64,000 nucleotides of DNA. Source: Annulohypoxylon bovei var. microspora (lineage: Eukaryota > Ascomycota > Sordariomycetes > Xylariales > Hypoxylaceae). Numbering within the stretch: the first letter of the stretch is position 1; each line of letters opens with the position of its first letter. Positions 12,297-24,176 of the stretch are shown in pieces. The notes beneath the pieces are model-generated. The model was not told the origin of the DNA, ran no database searches, and worked only from the letters and a program-made list of their open reading frames with translations. The stretch covers positions 401,224-465,223 of the forward strand of contig MU405216.1 in assembly GCA_022836615.1 (NCBI GenBank), given 5' to 3'. The position numbers were made by a program, and so were the translations under genes.

Positions 12297-15200
12297 ATGG
12301 CGCCGGTAGGGGGAATCCAGGAACTTGATGATTTCGGTCTGCCCATCAGGAAGTATGTTAGCCCCAAAGAGGGGGAACAAGGCAATGATAAAGCCAAGCC
12401 AATTAATGGGACGGTGAAAAGTTCTAGTACTCCAACCAAGAAGGCAGACCAGTCGTCGGAAATCTCAAATAATCTATCGAAATCAAAAACGGTAAAGGAG
12501 CCAGAGAAAGAAGAGGTAGATACCAAATTAAAACCTCCCGCGAAATCGAACGGAACCTCCGCTGCCAATAGCAATAGCGACGACGACGATTTCCAAGATG
12601 CGCCCTCTACTCCAGTACCAGAACCAGAGCCAGAGTCAAGTACCCGGCCAAAGCCAGAATCAAGTACCCAACCCGAGCCACAAAGCATCCAAGATATCGA
12701 CGAAGCAAAGACTCCTCTGCCTACTCAATCCGAGTTTAAGAAAGAGGTGACAGATACGAAAGAGATAAATCTGCCACTAAGAGAGGATCAGAAGGAAGGC
12801 TCGGATTCATATGAGAACCTTGACTTGCCACAACCCTCAAAGCGCAAGAATACCTTGAGTAAAGACGTACAGGCAATTTCGGGGCCAACAATAAAGCAGG
12901 TTGAAACTAGTAGGCAGGCCGACGAAGCCGAGAAAGCCTCGCATGTTGACCATAGCCGGAATGTTAGCCTGGCAAGCACGAATCATGATGCTTCGGAGTT
13001 TTCCCATCAGCAGTTGACAGGGCATCATGAAGAGAAAAAGGAAAATGAGGACGATGAGTGGCAGGCCATGCCGGCTTATGCGCCATATGATATATATGAT
13101 GACGACAACAGGCTAGTAGCTAAAGAACATGATCCTGAAGAGGATGATAATTACGGATATGGTGATCTCGGTGGCGCCGGAAAGGGATATACAAGGGTTC
13201 TAGATGACGAGGATGCGGAATCGGAAACAAGTATGGATGACAACACGCGGTACTTGTTCAAGGACCCCAAGAGTACGAGTATGACGGAAATGGACGAAGA
13301 ACAACGAGATGCTGTCTCTCAGCTACAGGCTACGAAAGATTTGTTAACAGAAGGGCAAAGGATAGCATATGTTGGAGTCACCCGTCTAGAGCTTTCCGAG
13401 ATGATTAAAGAGGCAGAAAGCATCATGCCGCAGAGGAAGAAGATAAAGAAGGAGGTTCAGATGGCAGCCGAAGCGTTGAAGATGTGGTCTCAGAAGATTA
13501 TGATTCGGCTCTATGCCCATATGGAAATAAGTCCCGCGGAACAGGTGATGATCGAACAGCTAGCCGAACACGGCGTCATGCCCAAAGATCTTACGCCGGT
13601 TCTCATGCATAACTCGAGGGTCAAAAACCCAATGGCGGAGCAAACACCGTCTTCAACACCGCCATTTTCGTTGAAGAGCCCAAGGTCGTCCATCTCGACA
13701 TCTCCGGGTGAGGAGAAATCTGCAGAGCCGCCACCACCTTATGAGAGCAACGAGGGTGAGGATATGCCAGAAGTGAGGATGCCCTCGCAGTTGCCGAGTA
13801 GTGACAAGATTGATATTGATTTGCGATGGACCGTCCTCTGCGATCTCTTCCTAGTGCTGATTGCTGATTCCATTTACGATGCTCGGTCTCGCGTGTTGCT
13901 AGAGAGAGTGGGACAAAACTTGGATGTGCCTTGGATAGATATCTGCAGGTTTGAGAAGCGTGTCACGGATGCTTTGGAAATGCAACAGCAAGCGGAGAAA
14001 GAAAACTGGAACGAGGAAGAGCATCTGGAGAACAGGAGAAAACTCGCCCAGAAGAGACGATACGTCATGATGGGCTTAGCTACCGTGGGGGGTGGTTTGG
14101 TCATCGGTCTGTCCGCTGGACTTCTTGCACCTCTTATCGGCGCCGGTCTTGCCGCTGGTTTTACAACTATTGGGGTCGGCGGCACGAGCTCGTTCTTAGC
14201 AGGAGCAGGGGGGGCAGCTGTAATCACTTCTGGCGCCGCCGCTTCTGGCAGTTTTATGGGTGGTAAGGCAGCGAGCCGACGGACTGGTGCTGTGAAAACT
14301 TTTGAATACCGCCCACTACACAACAACAAACGTGTCAATCTGATTGTGACCATTTCCGGATGGATGACGAGTACGAATGATGACGTCCGTCTACCTTTCA
14401 GTACAATCGACCCGGTGATGGGTGATATCTACTCGATTTTATGGGAACCAGAGATGTTAACCAGCATGGGTGACACTATCAACATTCTGGCAACCGAAGT
14501 AAGACACGTTTCTTGATATTTCTCAAACTCATCAACTAATTTGTATAGGCTCTTACTCAAGGATTACAACAAGTTCTGGGCAGTACTATTTTGATTAGTC
14601 TGATGGCGGCCCTTCAGTTACCGGTCGTTCTATCCAAGTTAACATACTTGATCGACAACCCCTGGGCCGTATCCCTTGACCGGGCATGGTCCTCTGGGCT
14701 CATCCTAGCCGACTCGCTGATTGACAGGAATTTAGGCACTCGACCTATCACATTAGTCGGCTACTCTCTAGGCTCGCGCGTTATCTTTTCCTGCCTCCTA
14801 GAACTGGCACGAAAAGGCGCTTATGGGCTAGTTCAGAATGTCTTCATTTTCGGCTCGCCTGTCGTTGTTAAGACGGAGGAATTCCTCAAAGCTCGTACCG
14901 TGGTGGCCGGTAAGTTCATAAATGGATACAACAGGGCGGATTGGATTTTGGGCTACCTATTCCGTTTAACCAATGGAGGGATTCGCCGGATCGCGGGTCT
15001 AGCGACTGTGGATGATATACCTGGTTTAGAAAACGTTGACTGCACAGAATTCGTCGTCGGTCACATGGAGTACCGCACGGCGATGCCTAGGCTCCTTAGG
15101 GAATGCGGCTGGCTCGTCGAGAGCGACGAGTTTGGTGAGATCGAGGACCCCGATCCCGACCGATACAGAGAAAAGCAACAGGAACTCATCAGCGAGATCG

Positions 15201-15853
15201 AAGAAGCCCGCAAGGAATTGGAAAAGGAAGAGTCGACGAAGAAGGGTGGGTGGGGTATCTTCGGTCGCAAGAAGAAGGGCTCTCGACAGGAGTGGGAGGT
15301 TTACGAAGATAGCAAGAAGGACCCAGAAGGATCCTCCAAGACAGAAGATAAAGAGGGTAACAATCACGGCGTCTTGTTCGACGTCGATGCTATCCGAGCG
15401 GAACTAGCGAAGGAGGAAGAGCTAGAGGTCAAGGAGTTAAAATCCACCTTACCGCCGATAAAGCTTGATCTCTCACCGCCGCCGGCCTCGTTATCTACTG
15501 GTTCAAGAGATACCATCCATAAAGCTAAGAGCAGTGGAGATATTTACGGGGGCAGGAGCTCCTCCTTCGAGTACAGGCTATCGCAAGAACGCACACCAAC
15601 TAAGAGCCTAGGGTTCAACATCCCCCCGCCGCTGGAGGAGAGCGAGATTCAGATGACGTTCGACACGGCGTTCACGGAGCCTCATGATAGACCGCCGCCG
15701 CCACCAGCAAAGGACTACCCTCCGTCCCCGTTCGCGAGGCCGGAGATCAAGACTGCACAGACGACGCCCAATCTGGCGCTGAAAGATCCGTGGGCAGATG
15801 ATGACGATGACGATTTTGGCAAGGAGAAGGAGATGACTATGACTTTTGCGTAG
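12297..15853 (+). CDS. DUF726 (TMCO4/Mil1-type) membrane protein with alpha/beta-hydrolase GxSxG motif
   Basis: Two exons, 12297-14498 and 14549-15853, 1168 residues, intron 50 bp (GTAAGA donor, CTAAT branch). The start has a good context (ACCAATGG). Residues 1 to about 330 are acidic, Ser/Lys/Glu-rich and probably disordered. A strongly hydrophobic Gly/Ala-rich block of about 65 residues (starting MMGLATVGGGLVIGLSAG) near 590-655 is the family's membrane segment. It is followed by SGWMTS, and by GYSLGS at 805-810, the nucleophile-elbow (GxSxG) motif of alpha/beta hydrolases. The C-terminus is charged, then Pro-rich, ending in an acidic run. The family includes yeast Mil1 (YFL034W), an AP-1 clathrin adaptor interactor, and animal TMCO4. 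An enzymatic activity is inferred only from the motif. The DUF726 core matches a full-length fungal member. Confidence 0.85.
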
Positions 15854-18800
15854 TTTGTGAAGTAAGGTGAGGGGTGATGATAAAGGGGAGAGGGAAGGGG
15901 AGGGGAGGGTATAATTATGGGTAGCCATGGATGTGCTGTATGATAGGCACTTGTAATTACTCAACCTACCTACCTAGGTACCAACCAAATACTTGAATGG
16001 TATGTCTTGACATGACTTTGCCTTGGGCCTAATTCTGGTGATGTGTTTAGTACTTTGATTAACTATTACTCATTTGACAGCTGACTGTGCATTTATTTTA
16101 AATGTGTTTATCCGGTACCATGAGCCATGATGCTTCGATATCAGGGTTAGACTAGGTTAGGGGCTAGTGTAGGAACATTATGGCAGTAGACTTTACTATG
16201 TACGTAACGACACATTTTCCAAAGTGTATAGTTGGTATAAGAGTTTCGAGCCTACAATGAACGCGTGGTTCTTACTTCGCACGAGAGAAGATGATCCTCA
16301 AATTAGCCCGCGTAGGTAGAAAGTCAAGCTGTAACACAAACAGGGGAAATGATGCGAGGAATCATGTAGATGTAATGAATACTTCACTAGAAGGAATGAG
16401 CATAATTCATCATATTCTCTTGGACCTTTACGCGTTTTGAACTTGGTAACCTTGGTATGGTATTCCTTGTTAAGTGTAACCACATGTCCAAGATAATAAC
16501 TTTTGTCTCTAATAAGAATTACAACTACTTTTAAATTGACAGAGTTGAAAGAAGGAAAACAGACACTACTTCCATTAGCACATCTATTAATAGTCTAATT
16601 CAATTCAGCTTCTTTTATATTTTTATAGGTATTTATCATTGCTTTTTCCGATTTCACTTGTTAGTATCAACTAGTAATAAAGGGGCCATTTCCTGCACCA
16701 TCTAAATCGCCCCTATTTGAAGAGCTTAAACCTCTCAAGTAGGTATGTCTACCAGATCTACATTCCTTAGGTAGGTGTGTATCCTCACTAGGTTGATATC
16801 TCTAGCCAAGTATTGGAACACTAGAAGCTAATATTATCAATTTAAGTCGATTTAAGCTTCTAAGGTAGGTAATTGTTAGATACATTCGCTCGCATCCCAC
16901 CGCTATCTCCCCCCTTTTCCATATTCAATACTTTAATTATTCCTCAACACCTTTGACACGACATCTTTTACATATCTAGGTAATTTTACCAACCCATCGT
17001 ATCGTAATCTCACTCTTTAGCATAATCATATTCTTAGTACGTTACAAACGACCGCACAGCCACTCACTCCCTCTCGGGGGTAGGTCAAGAGGTGACTTTT
17101 TAACTTCAATTGTGTGAACTAGTGATGTTGTAGATCCCTTTAGATTGTAACTAATTGCCGAAGGAAGTATCTAGGAACATAGCATGAAGTGTCATGTGTG
17201 TAGTCGGTATCAACTTTCCATGATTCAGAATAATAAACCCATATAGTTGAATCCTCTTAAGTAGAAGAAATCAACAAAGACTACCCATCGCAACTTCGTC
17301 CCCATAGTATCTGTTTAAGATGTGCTAGTCAACGCTGAGCCACCTTGATGAGCCGAGCAGGATCTGATGTGGAACCGGCGATTCGACATTTCTCGATCTC
17401 ATGCCTTGAAGAGTGGTTCTTGTTTGCCCAAATCACTATGGTTGATGTTGTAACTGGCTTGTATACGTATCGGCATCTATTTATGACTATTTATAAACTA
17501 CGGCACTTGCACACCTGCCGTTCTGGTGTACCGGTCCTGAGATCAAGATCTGCTCCCCACAGTGGACCGGATAGGATCTTTTCGTGTGTTTCCCTCGCCC
17601 TTTGAGCAAAGTGGTGGGCTTCGAGAAAGAACATACTTATTGGTAAGTATTGATTAGGTACTTATTAGTTAATTAGTAAATGGGCACAGTTTGAAAACCG
17701 CCGCAATGTTAGCGTGGATAGCGTCGACATAGCCACGGTTGTTGTACAGTGGCATGCATTAAGTTTAAACCCATTGTAAGATGTTTCCATTACATTAATG
17801 GCCTTTTTTTGAAACGACGGTTCATGCTGTTTCAAGCCTTTATAATGGCCGTCTCATGGTCACATATTTAGTAGGACTATTATATTCAGTTTACTCATCA
17901 TTCGGGACGTGATCGTAAATAACGAAGTGGACTAAGACGACATAGGTAGACCATGTAAAGGTAGAGAAACATAATTAACCTAAAGGATATGATCTAGGTG
18001 ATATAAATTTCCATGATTTAAGTGTTGTTATCCCTGTGTTAGTAAGCTTCCTTCCATCCCGAGGAAAAGTTGGATCTAATCTACATCTAGGCGCTGGTTA
18101 GGCGATCTTAGTGGCGAAGCTGTATAATTCGTATCATGATAAATAGTAACAAAATGGCATTATATTCCATCGCGTATATGGCCGTAGCTCCTGGTTAAAG
18201 AGTTTGAATACTGCTTACCTAGGTAGTCGTATTGACAGGATATTTGACTAGGTACCAGATAGAGAGGCGTGTAGCTTGATATTCCGAGATCGTGGCTGAA
18301 GTAGAGACGTTTCATAGGGCATATATCACGTTTCAAGATATCGTGGGTAAACATCTACATGAAACTTTACGTATAATATAACAACCCAGCTATATCATGT
18401 CATCAAATGCGAGATACTAGCCTCAGACAGGGATTGCGATGTACAAGTCAGGAATTTACCGTCAGAACCAAAATGCCATACATAGATAGTACCGAACTTG
18501 CGCTCCGATCGGCCTTACTTGTAGGCGGCTTTTCCGTAAGGCTGCTTCGTACTTGGGGACATACCTCTTTTGGGTTCGGTACCTGATAAGGGCCGAGGTG
18601 ACGTTTCTCGCACATACAAACGTAGAGATCACCGGGGTCGGTGGGGCCGCGCCAGTGCCGTATGTGGGTGTCGTATAATTCGTATAATTCGCACAACGTT
18701 ATGAGTCTATGACGGAGAAATACTACACAGCACATATGATTTTGGGGGTTGCCATGTTACTTAGACGTTCGAAGGGTAACACGTGGAAAGCAAGATGGGT

Positions 18801-20721
18801 TGCAATATTGTATTATGAGATGGTTACCTGCGAACATTCCTAAATATAATATATTAAATCGAAAAGGCTCGATTAAATGCCACGCGGCTCGCATACCGCT
18901 CCTTTTGTCACACCTTGAGGCGTGAGACTGACTGACTGAGTGATGAGAGGAATTTAAAAAGGATGTGTGGCACTTAATAATATATCCAATAATACCTCTT
19001 GTACGGAGTAATGATTGGCTGAAAGAAAAGTGACCTACATACATAATATGTATGGTGTTGCTATTTTTATAATAATGAATTGCTTAAGTAATACCTAATA
19101 CAAAGGTAAAGGTGGGTTACTTCGGGGCCTCGGTACGGTTAGTTAAATCCCCCTGTTAAGACGCCAGGACGCTAAGGCACTAAACCTTACCAAGGTGTCT
19201 GATCAGCCGCAGCCCAACCTTTCTCATCTTGTCATCTTTTTATTTTGGCTCAGCCCCATATTTCGTCTGACATACATGACGGGATGGCTTCCCGTCTGGG
19301 CTCAATTGTTCACCTTTCATTAAAAATGAGGCCGAATATCATTTCTCCAAGTGAGAAAGAAAGAAATGAATGATTTTGATAGCCTCCCGAGACAGTACGA
19401 GTATCCCTTATGAGAATCGAAACATTTATCTACGTACGACGACGTCACTTTGTCAGCTTCAATCAAGCGTTCGAAGCTATCTAAGGCTGTTCGGACATAT
19501 CATTGCTAGGTAGTCAGCTAGTTAAAGCAACCCCGGTCTTAAAGGATCTAGAACCCTTCACCTTCAGGTATATCGATGTCAGACGAGCGACGGAATCAGC
19601 CAGGCCTGAGCCAATTGCAACTGTCATTTTCACTCAGGATACGGATCCCATCTCGATGCTCAAAAGTTCCATTTACATGTAAGATATGCCTCCCCACAGC
19701 GAAGCATCATTGTTCGGCAAGGCTGTTCAATGTACAGTAGACAGCCCTACGTCGAGGTGGTATTGAACTAGCAATTTTCATACCAACTTAGCGGAAACGT
19801 TTCTTCAATGCAACTCTTCTCATATAACACCCTGAAGGTTGGCACTGTATTGGGGGTGCATCCTCGTCCACCGTCAAAGAATTTGGCCGAGACCGCTCAC
19901 GCATCATAGCACCTTACATACATATATCATCATCGTCGTAAGCTAAGCTGTCCTATAATCGTCCTCGACGATTCACCGAGCAGAGCCCAGCCTTGCTTGT
20001 GAGTTAAGCGAATTCAGTGAACCTTATTCAGTAGCAATCAGCATCTGGGCGTGGTCAAGTCAGGATTTAGAACATTGGCATTGTTCCTTTGGGCATCCCT
20101 AGCGGTAAACAGCCGCCTACTATGGGCTGTATCAGGTAAAAGGTCGGTTAAGATGGTTGATTCCGCCCCCATGAGACATTGGGGTTAATGTGCTGTATGA
20201 AAGCGTAAAGGCGTAGAGGCACGGATGCTTTTATGGGTTGGTGTTGATCTCTATAGGCCAACATGTTGGATGGTGCCATCCTTCTTCTCCGCTAGTTGGT
20301 TTAGAGGCGCAGCCTACTCCGTGGCTTACTGCACGTCGACCTGGTTGGCGCGCACTTGTGACAATAAACTGAGACCCGCACTTCTCATCCAATTCCCTAT
20401 CCCTATCGGGTACAAGCTGAGAGCTGACAGGCCGGGCTAACGCCAACCCCTGTATCTCGCTATTTTCCCTTCCTTCCTCTCACGCCCGCATTATTCTCCT
20501 CACTTTCTTCATTGCTTCTTTGTTTTTCGCTCCTCGCTTGGTTGTTTTCGATCGAGTCCAGGACCTGCATCATTTTGGTGCAACATACAATTCGATATAC
20601 AACATACGAGTGTTGCTAGTTTGGGATATCAGCCTGGGATCGGACATGTGCTGAAGATTGGAGGCATTTGGGTTTCTGGGAGTTTTACCGACGACGACGA
20701 TAACCGGAGGTTCGCACAACA
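15854..20721. other. 4.9-kb gene-free intergenic region
   Basis: No open frame here resembles a protein family or shows splice-linked extension. The region is moderately AT-rich with scattered pyrimidine-rich patches (for example 16895-16965). The last 260 bp, including the CT-rich stretch 20458-20530, are likely the promoter and 5' UTR of the membrane glycoprotein gene that follows. Confidence 0.55.
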
Positions 20722-22003
20722 ATGCGGCTCGATGTGTCGACATTCGGGATCCTAGCCTGTTTATCAGGATTGGCGGGAGCGGAGGGGAGCGACGCGGGTG
20801 GTGCTAAAGCGGTGACGGCTGATATTGGGACGACGTCAAGTTCGACGACATCGAACGCGGTACTTGAATTGGCAGCTCTTCCGACACCCCCTGTTTACAC
20901 GCCAGGCAAGGGGAATCAAGTTATAACCTTCAGCAATGGTCCAGGCATTACAGACTTGACCGTTAATGCAGTCAACTTGAAGCGATATAGTGACAATGCT
21001 ACTGTTGCGATGGGAAAAGCGGATTTTTCGACCGGCTCAACTACGAGCACCGAGATTCATACGGATGAAGCGACATTAGGGCGAAGGGATGATATTTTAC
21101 CGCCGTTATATTTTCCAAGTATGTAAACTCTATTATTAACCTACTAGCTATCGGAATTCGCGATACTAACACATTGGAACAGTATCCAATGGGAGCGTAA
21201 CTCTCGTGATTCCAAGTGAATCATCTCAGCTCAGTAATATGTATGGTAGTAACGTCGGCCAACCTTTATATTATGAGTTCCAGTGGGGAAACTCTACCTC
21301 TGCAGGCACTAGCTATAGTCAACTTATCGCAGTGGCTCTCAGCGACGGGTATGATAGCGCAGCCGCAGCTATTACAGCAACAGATAAGGGCACGAGCCCA
21401 GTGTTTGTGGAGGCTATCCAAGGAGAGGCGACCAACCCCACAAGCGTAGTTTCGACTACCGACTCCACCCCCGCCGAAACGTCATCAGCATCATTAACGG
21501 GAGCGTCTTCAAGCGGCAGCGGTGGAATGAGTCCCGGCGCTATAGCCGGAGTCGCGGTCGGCTGCGCTGTCGTGGTTCTGCTCATCGTCGGCTTCATCGT
21601 CTGGTTCTTCTGCTTCCGCCGCCGCCGCAGTCGCGAGCAGGTGCGCGGCGAATCGGACTTCGCCGCGAGCTCGGGCACGAGGGCTATGGTGCTCGACAAG
21701 GAAGCCACCGGCTCGCCGCAATCGGCGTACCCCGACGACGGCGGCAGGCTGCGCGATCCCGACGCGTACGCCCCCTTCGAGGGCAGTAGGGCGCCGCCGC
21801 CCCCCGGCGCGGCGTTCACGACAAATAGTACGACGGATGTGGCGTCCATCGGACAGGCTAGTACGACAAGAGCGAATACGCCGCCGCCGTACCAGAGCAG
21901 ATACGCGCATCTGATCGAGGAGGGCATGACGGAGGACGAGATTCGGAGGCTGGAAGAGGAGGAGCGGCATCTGGATGCGGCGATCGAGGATTCGAGGAGG
22001 TAG
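20722..22003 (+). CDS. secreted single-pass membrane glycoprotein with a cytoplasmic tail, unknown function
   Basis: Two exons, 20722-21118 and 21183-22003, 405 residues; the 64-bp intron joins TTTCCA-A to TA-TCC in frame. Residues 1-20 (MRLDVSTFGILACLSGLAGA) are a signal peptide. The outer domain of about 230 residues is rich in Ser, Thr and Gly, with N-glycosylation sequons and a conserved-looking N-terminal part (QVITFSNGPG), then a Ser/Thr/Gly linker. A transmembrane helix at about 252-276 (GAIAGVAVGCAVVVLLIVGF...) is followed by RRRRSR as stop-transfer. The tail is Pro-rich and ends in a charged helix. This topology resembles fungal wall-stress sensors of the Mid2/WSC type, but there is no WSC domain, so I do not assign that role. 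Confidence 0.8.
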
Positions 22004-22956
22004 TCGCGATACACGCGCGATGTTATTTTTTTTTGCTGCTATTTTTAAGCGGGTGCCCCATGGGTCTTGGCGTTCTAAGGGATCATCGTTATATCGTGAT
22101 AATCTATGTGTATGTGGTGTGGTGAGATGTGAGTGGTATGTATGTGGGGGACGAGCGAGCGAGCGAGTGAGAATGAGAGAGATGACTACCCCCTTACGCG
22201 TATATATGACTTTGGCATTGCACATTCGTTACCCTTGGCTTTACCCCTTGATAGGGGGACGATGGATGGCATATGATACCCTATATATGTCGAGTGAACT
22301 GAGTTAAACTGAGGATATGGTATTAGGCGAGCACGATGTGGTGAAAAGTTGATGAGATGGCGTGAACAGTTACGACCTGCTTGGGCTGTATATACGAATC
22401 TACGGATCTACTTACATGTCTATAGGTTGGTAGTAGGTAATGGATGGCTTTGGAAATTCAACATGATCTTTTCCTCTCATATGTGAACGTAGCGATATAG
22501 GTGAATATGTTTACTGCCTGTAGGAACTAGAGTCTAAAGTACCTAGTGGAAATTGAATTTTACCCCCTACACCACCTAGATATGTACACTAATGCGACCA
22601 TTATAATACCCTGATTCGCCTCGTCTATCACCGGTTACGACCAAAATCAAGCTGCTTGTAGTTCATAGCTGCCCGATTCAAGGAGGCATCAACAATCTCC
22701 CTCCAAGTAACTAGCTAGCTAGCTAGCTCGCGGAGTTCATTAAGTCATACATATCATAGTATTACAGCGGGCTCTCGTCCCGACGCTGCTATAACGAACA
22801 CAAAATACATCACAGGGGGGCTCTTATAGGGTTCCCTCTGCGCCTGAACTCGGCCCCAAAGACGCCTCACTCTGAGTTAAACACCCTTTTCGTTTTAATA
22901 ATGGTAACAGTGACAGGATTGCGTCCGACCTCGCGTCCACCTCGTCCTTTCTCCCG
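22004..22956. other. convergent 3' intergenic region with small simple repeats
   Basis: Spacer between the convergent glycoprotein and tvp23 genes. It contains gcgagcgagcgagtgag at about 22154-22170 and a ctag tandem (ctagctagctagctagct) near 22711-22728. No gene is supported. Confidence 0.6.
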
Positions 22957-23765
22957 CTACGAGCGCCCGAAAGTGAAGATGCGGCCGACCATGTTGCTGG
23001 CCAGGCTGCCGGCGATGTTGCCGGAGTAGAGCGCGCTGCCGGCGAGGTTGGAGGCTTGGCTGAACTTGTCGCAGCGCGAGAAGGCGAGGCTGTTGGTGAT
23101 CGTGAGGGTGAGCGCGATGGCTGTTGTTTTCTTCTTGTTAGCTTTCATCTCTCTCTTCTATTCTATATTCCTGTTCTTATGACAGACAGCCCTTCCGCTA
23201 CGGAGAGTAGGTGGGCAGGCAGAAGGAAAGGCGAACGTACCGACGAGAGGCAACCACATAAACTTGACCCTGATCAGGGCGAGGACGGCGAGCGCAACCC
23301 ACAGCACGGGCTGGGCGTAGATGGCGAGCCAGAAGAAGCGGCTGTCGGTGGGGTTGATCTGGCGCGTGGCAGGGTCGCTGCTCTCGAACACCCAGCGGCT
23401 GTCGCCCGACGACGGGTCGACCTCGTTCCACCAGCGCAGCCCGACCAGCCGCCGGCCCGCGATGTTCTTCAGGTAGTAGAAGTCGGCCGCTAGCAGCAGG
23501 ATCGTGACGATGAAGATGAGGACCATGTTGTCGGTGAAGAGCACGCCGAAGAGGTATACTAGGAGGGATGCTGGATGGAAGAAGGTTGGTGTTAGTTGTC
23601 TGTTGTCTACTGTCTAGGTAGGTAGGTACTATTGCTCTACTGCATGGTAATTACAGAGATGCCTGGGAACTTACAGATGCGGAATGAGAGGAAGGTCAGC
23701 AGGGTGATCGGGTGCGAGCTGAGACGCCAGCTCAGAGAGCCTGGCATAATTGGCGCTGATTCCAT
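22957..23765 (-). CDS. tvp23: Golgi apparatus membrane protein Tvp23
   Basis: Three exons on the minus strand, 23675-23765, 23241-23570 and 22957-23120, 194 residues; introns are 104 and 120 bp with GTAAGT and GTACGT donors, and frames join exactly (FRI-S-SLLVYLFG; PLV-A-IALTLT). The start MESAPIMPGSLSWRLSSHP matches the short Pro/Ala-containing N-termini of Tvp23 followed by the conserved SLSWRLSSHPITLL. Other hallmarks are FTDNMVLIFI, DFYYLKNIAGRRLVGLRWWN and WVFES. Four hydrophobic segments are visible. Tvp23 is a late-Golgi vesicle integral membrane protein (known for yeast) linked to Golgi retention and transport. Full length and intact. Confidence 0.95.
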
Positions 23766-24176
23766 TCGGTGCGGTGTGGGTTGTTGTTCCTCGATGTTAT
23801 GTCATGAGTTAGACGAAGCTGTCGAAGCTACGGTAGCGGGATGGTAGAGTAGAGTTAGATGATGAATGGTGGAAGCGTAAGCTGTTTAACGCGGCAGCGG
23901 CTTGCGTTGTTCCGACATTGCGACATGCTGTCATTTGCGGCATCGAGTAGTGCATATATCTGATTAGTGCATGATACGAAGTGCTTCTTACGCGGGTATC
24001 ACAAAAACGGGTATTCACATCTTTATATGATTCTGTTACACAATAATTTCCATTCATTCAACTATCTACATTCACCTTTTGTCCACCCTATTTTGATCTC
24101 ATTAATAAACAATTGATATTGTCATATTTTAAAAACATGGGTACAAATGCTATAGGTGGGAAAAATCATATGCCTC
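23766..24176. other. intergenic region between tvp23 and the DUF3445 gene
   Basis: About 410 bp that should hold the tvp23 promoter and the 3' end of the next minus-strand gene. No gene or notable repeat is seen. Confidence 0.6.

Noticed and set aside
21319..22225. Long minus-strand frames over the membrane glycoprotein gene
   Set aside because: Antisense shadows of a GC-rich coding exon; the plus strand has signal peptide, transmembrane helix and a coherent splice.
23056..23493. 145-codon plus-strand frame over tvp23
   Set aside because: Antisense shadow of the tvp23 exon and intron; tvp23 hallmarks are clear on the minus strand.
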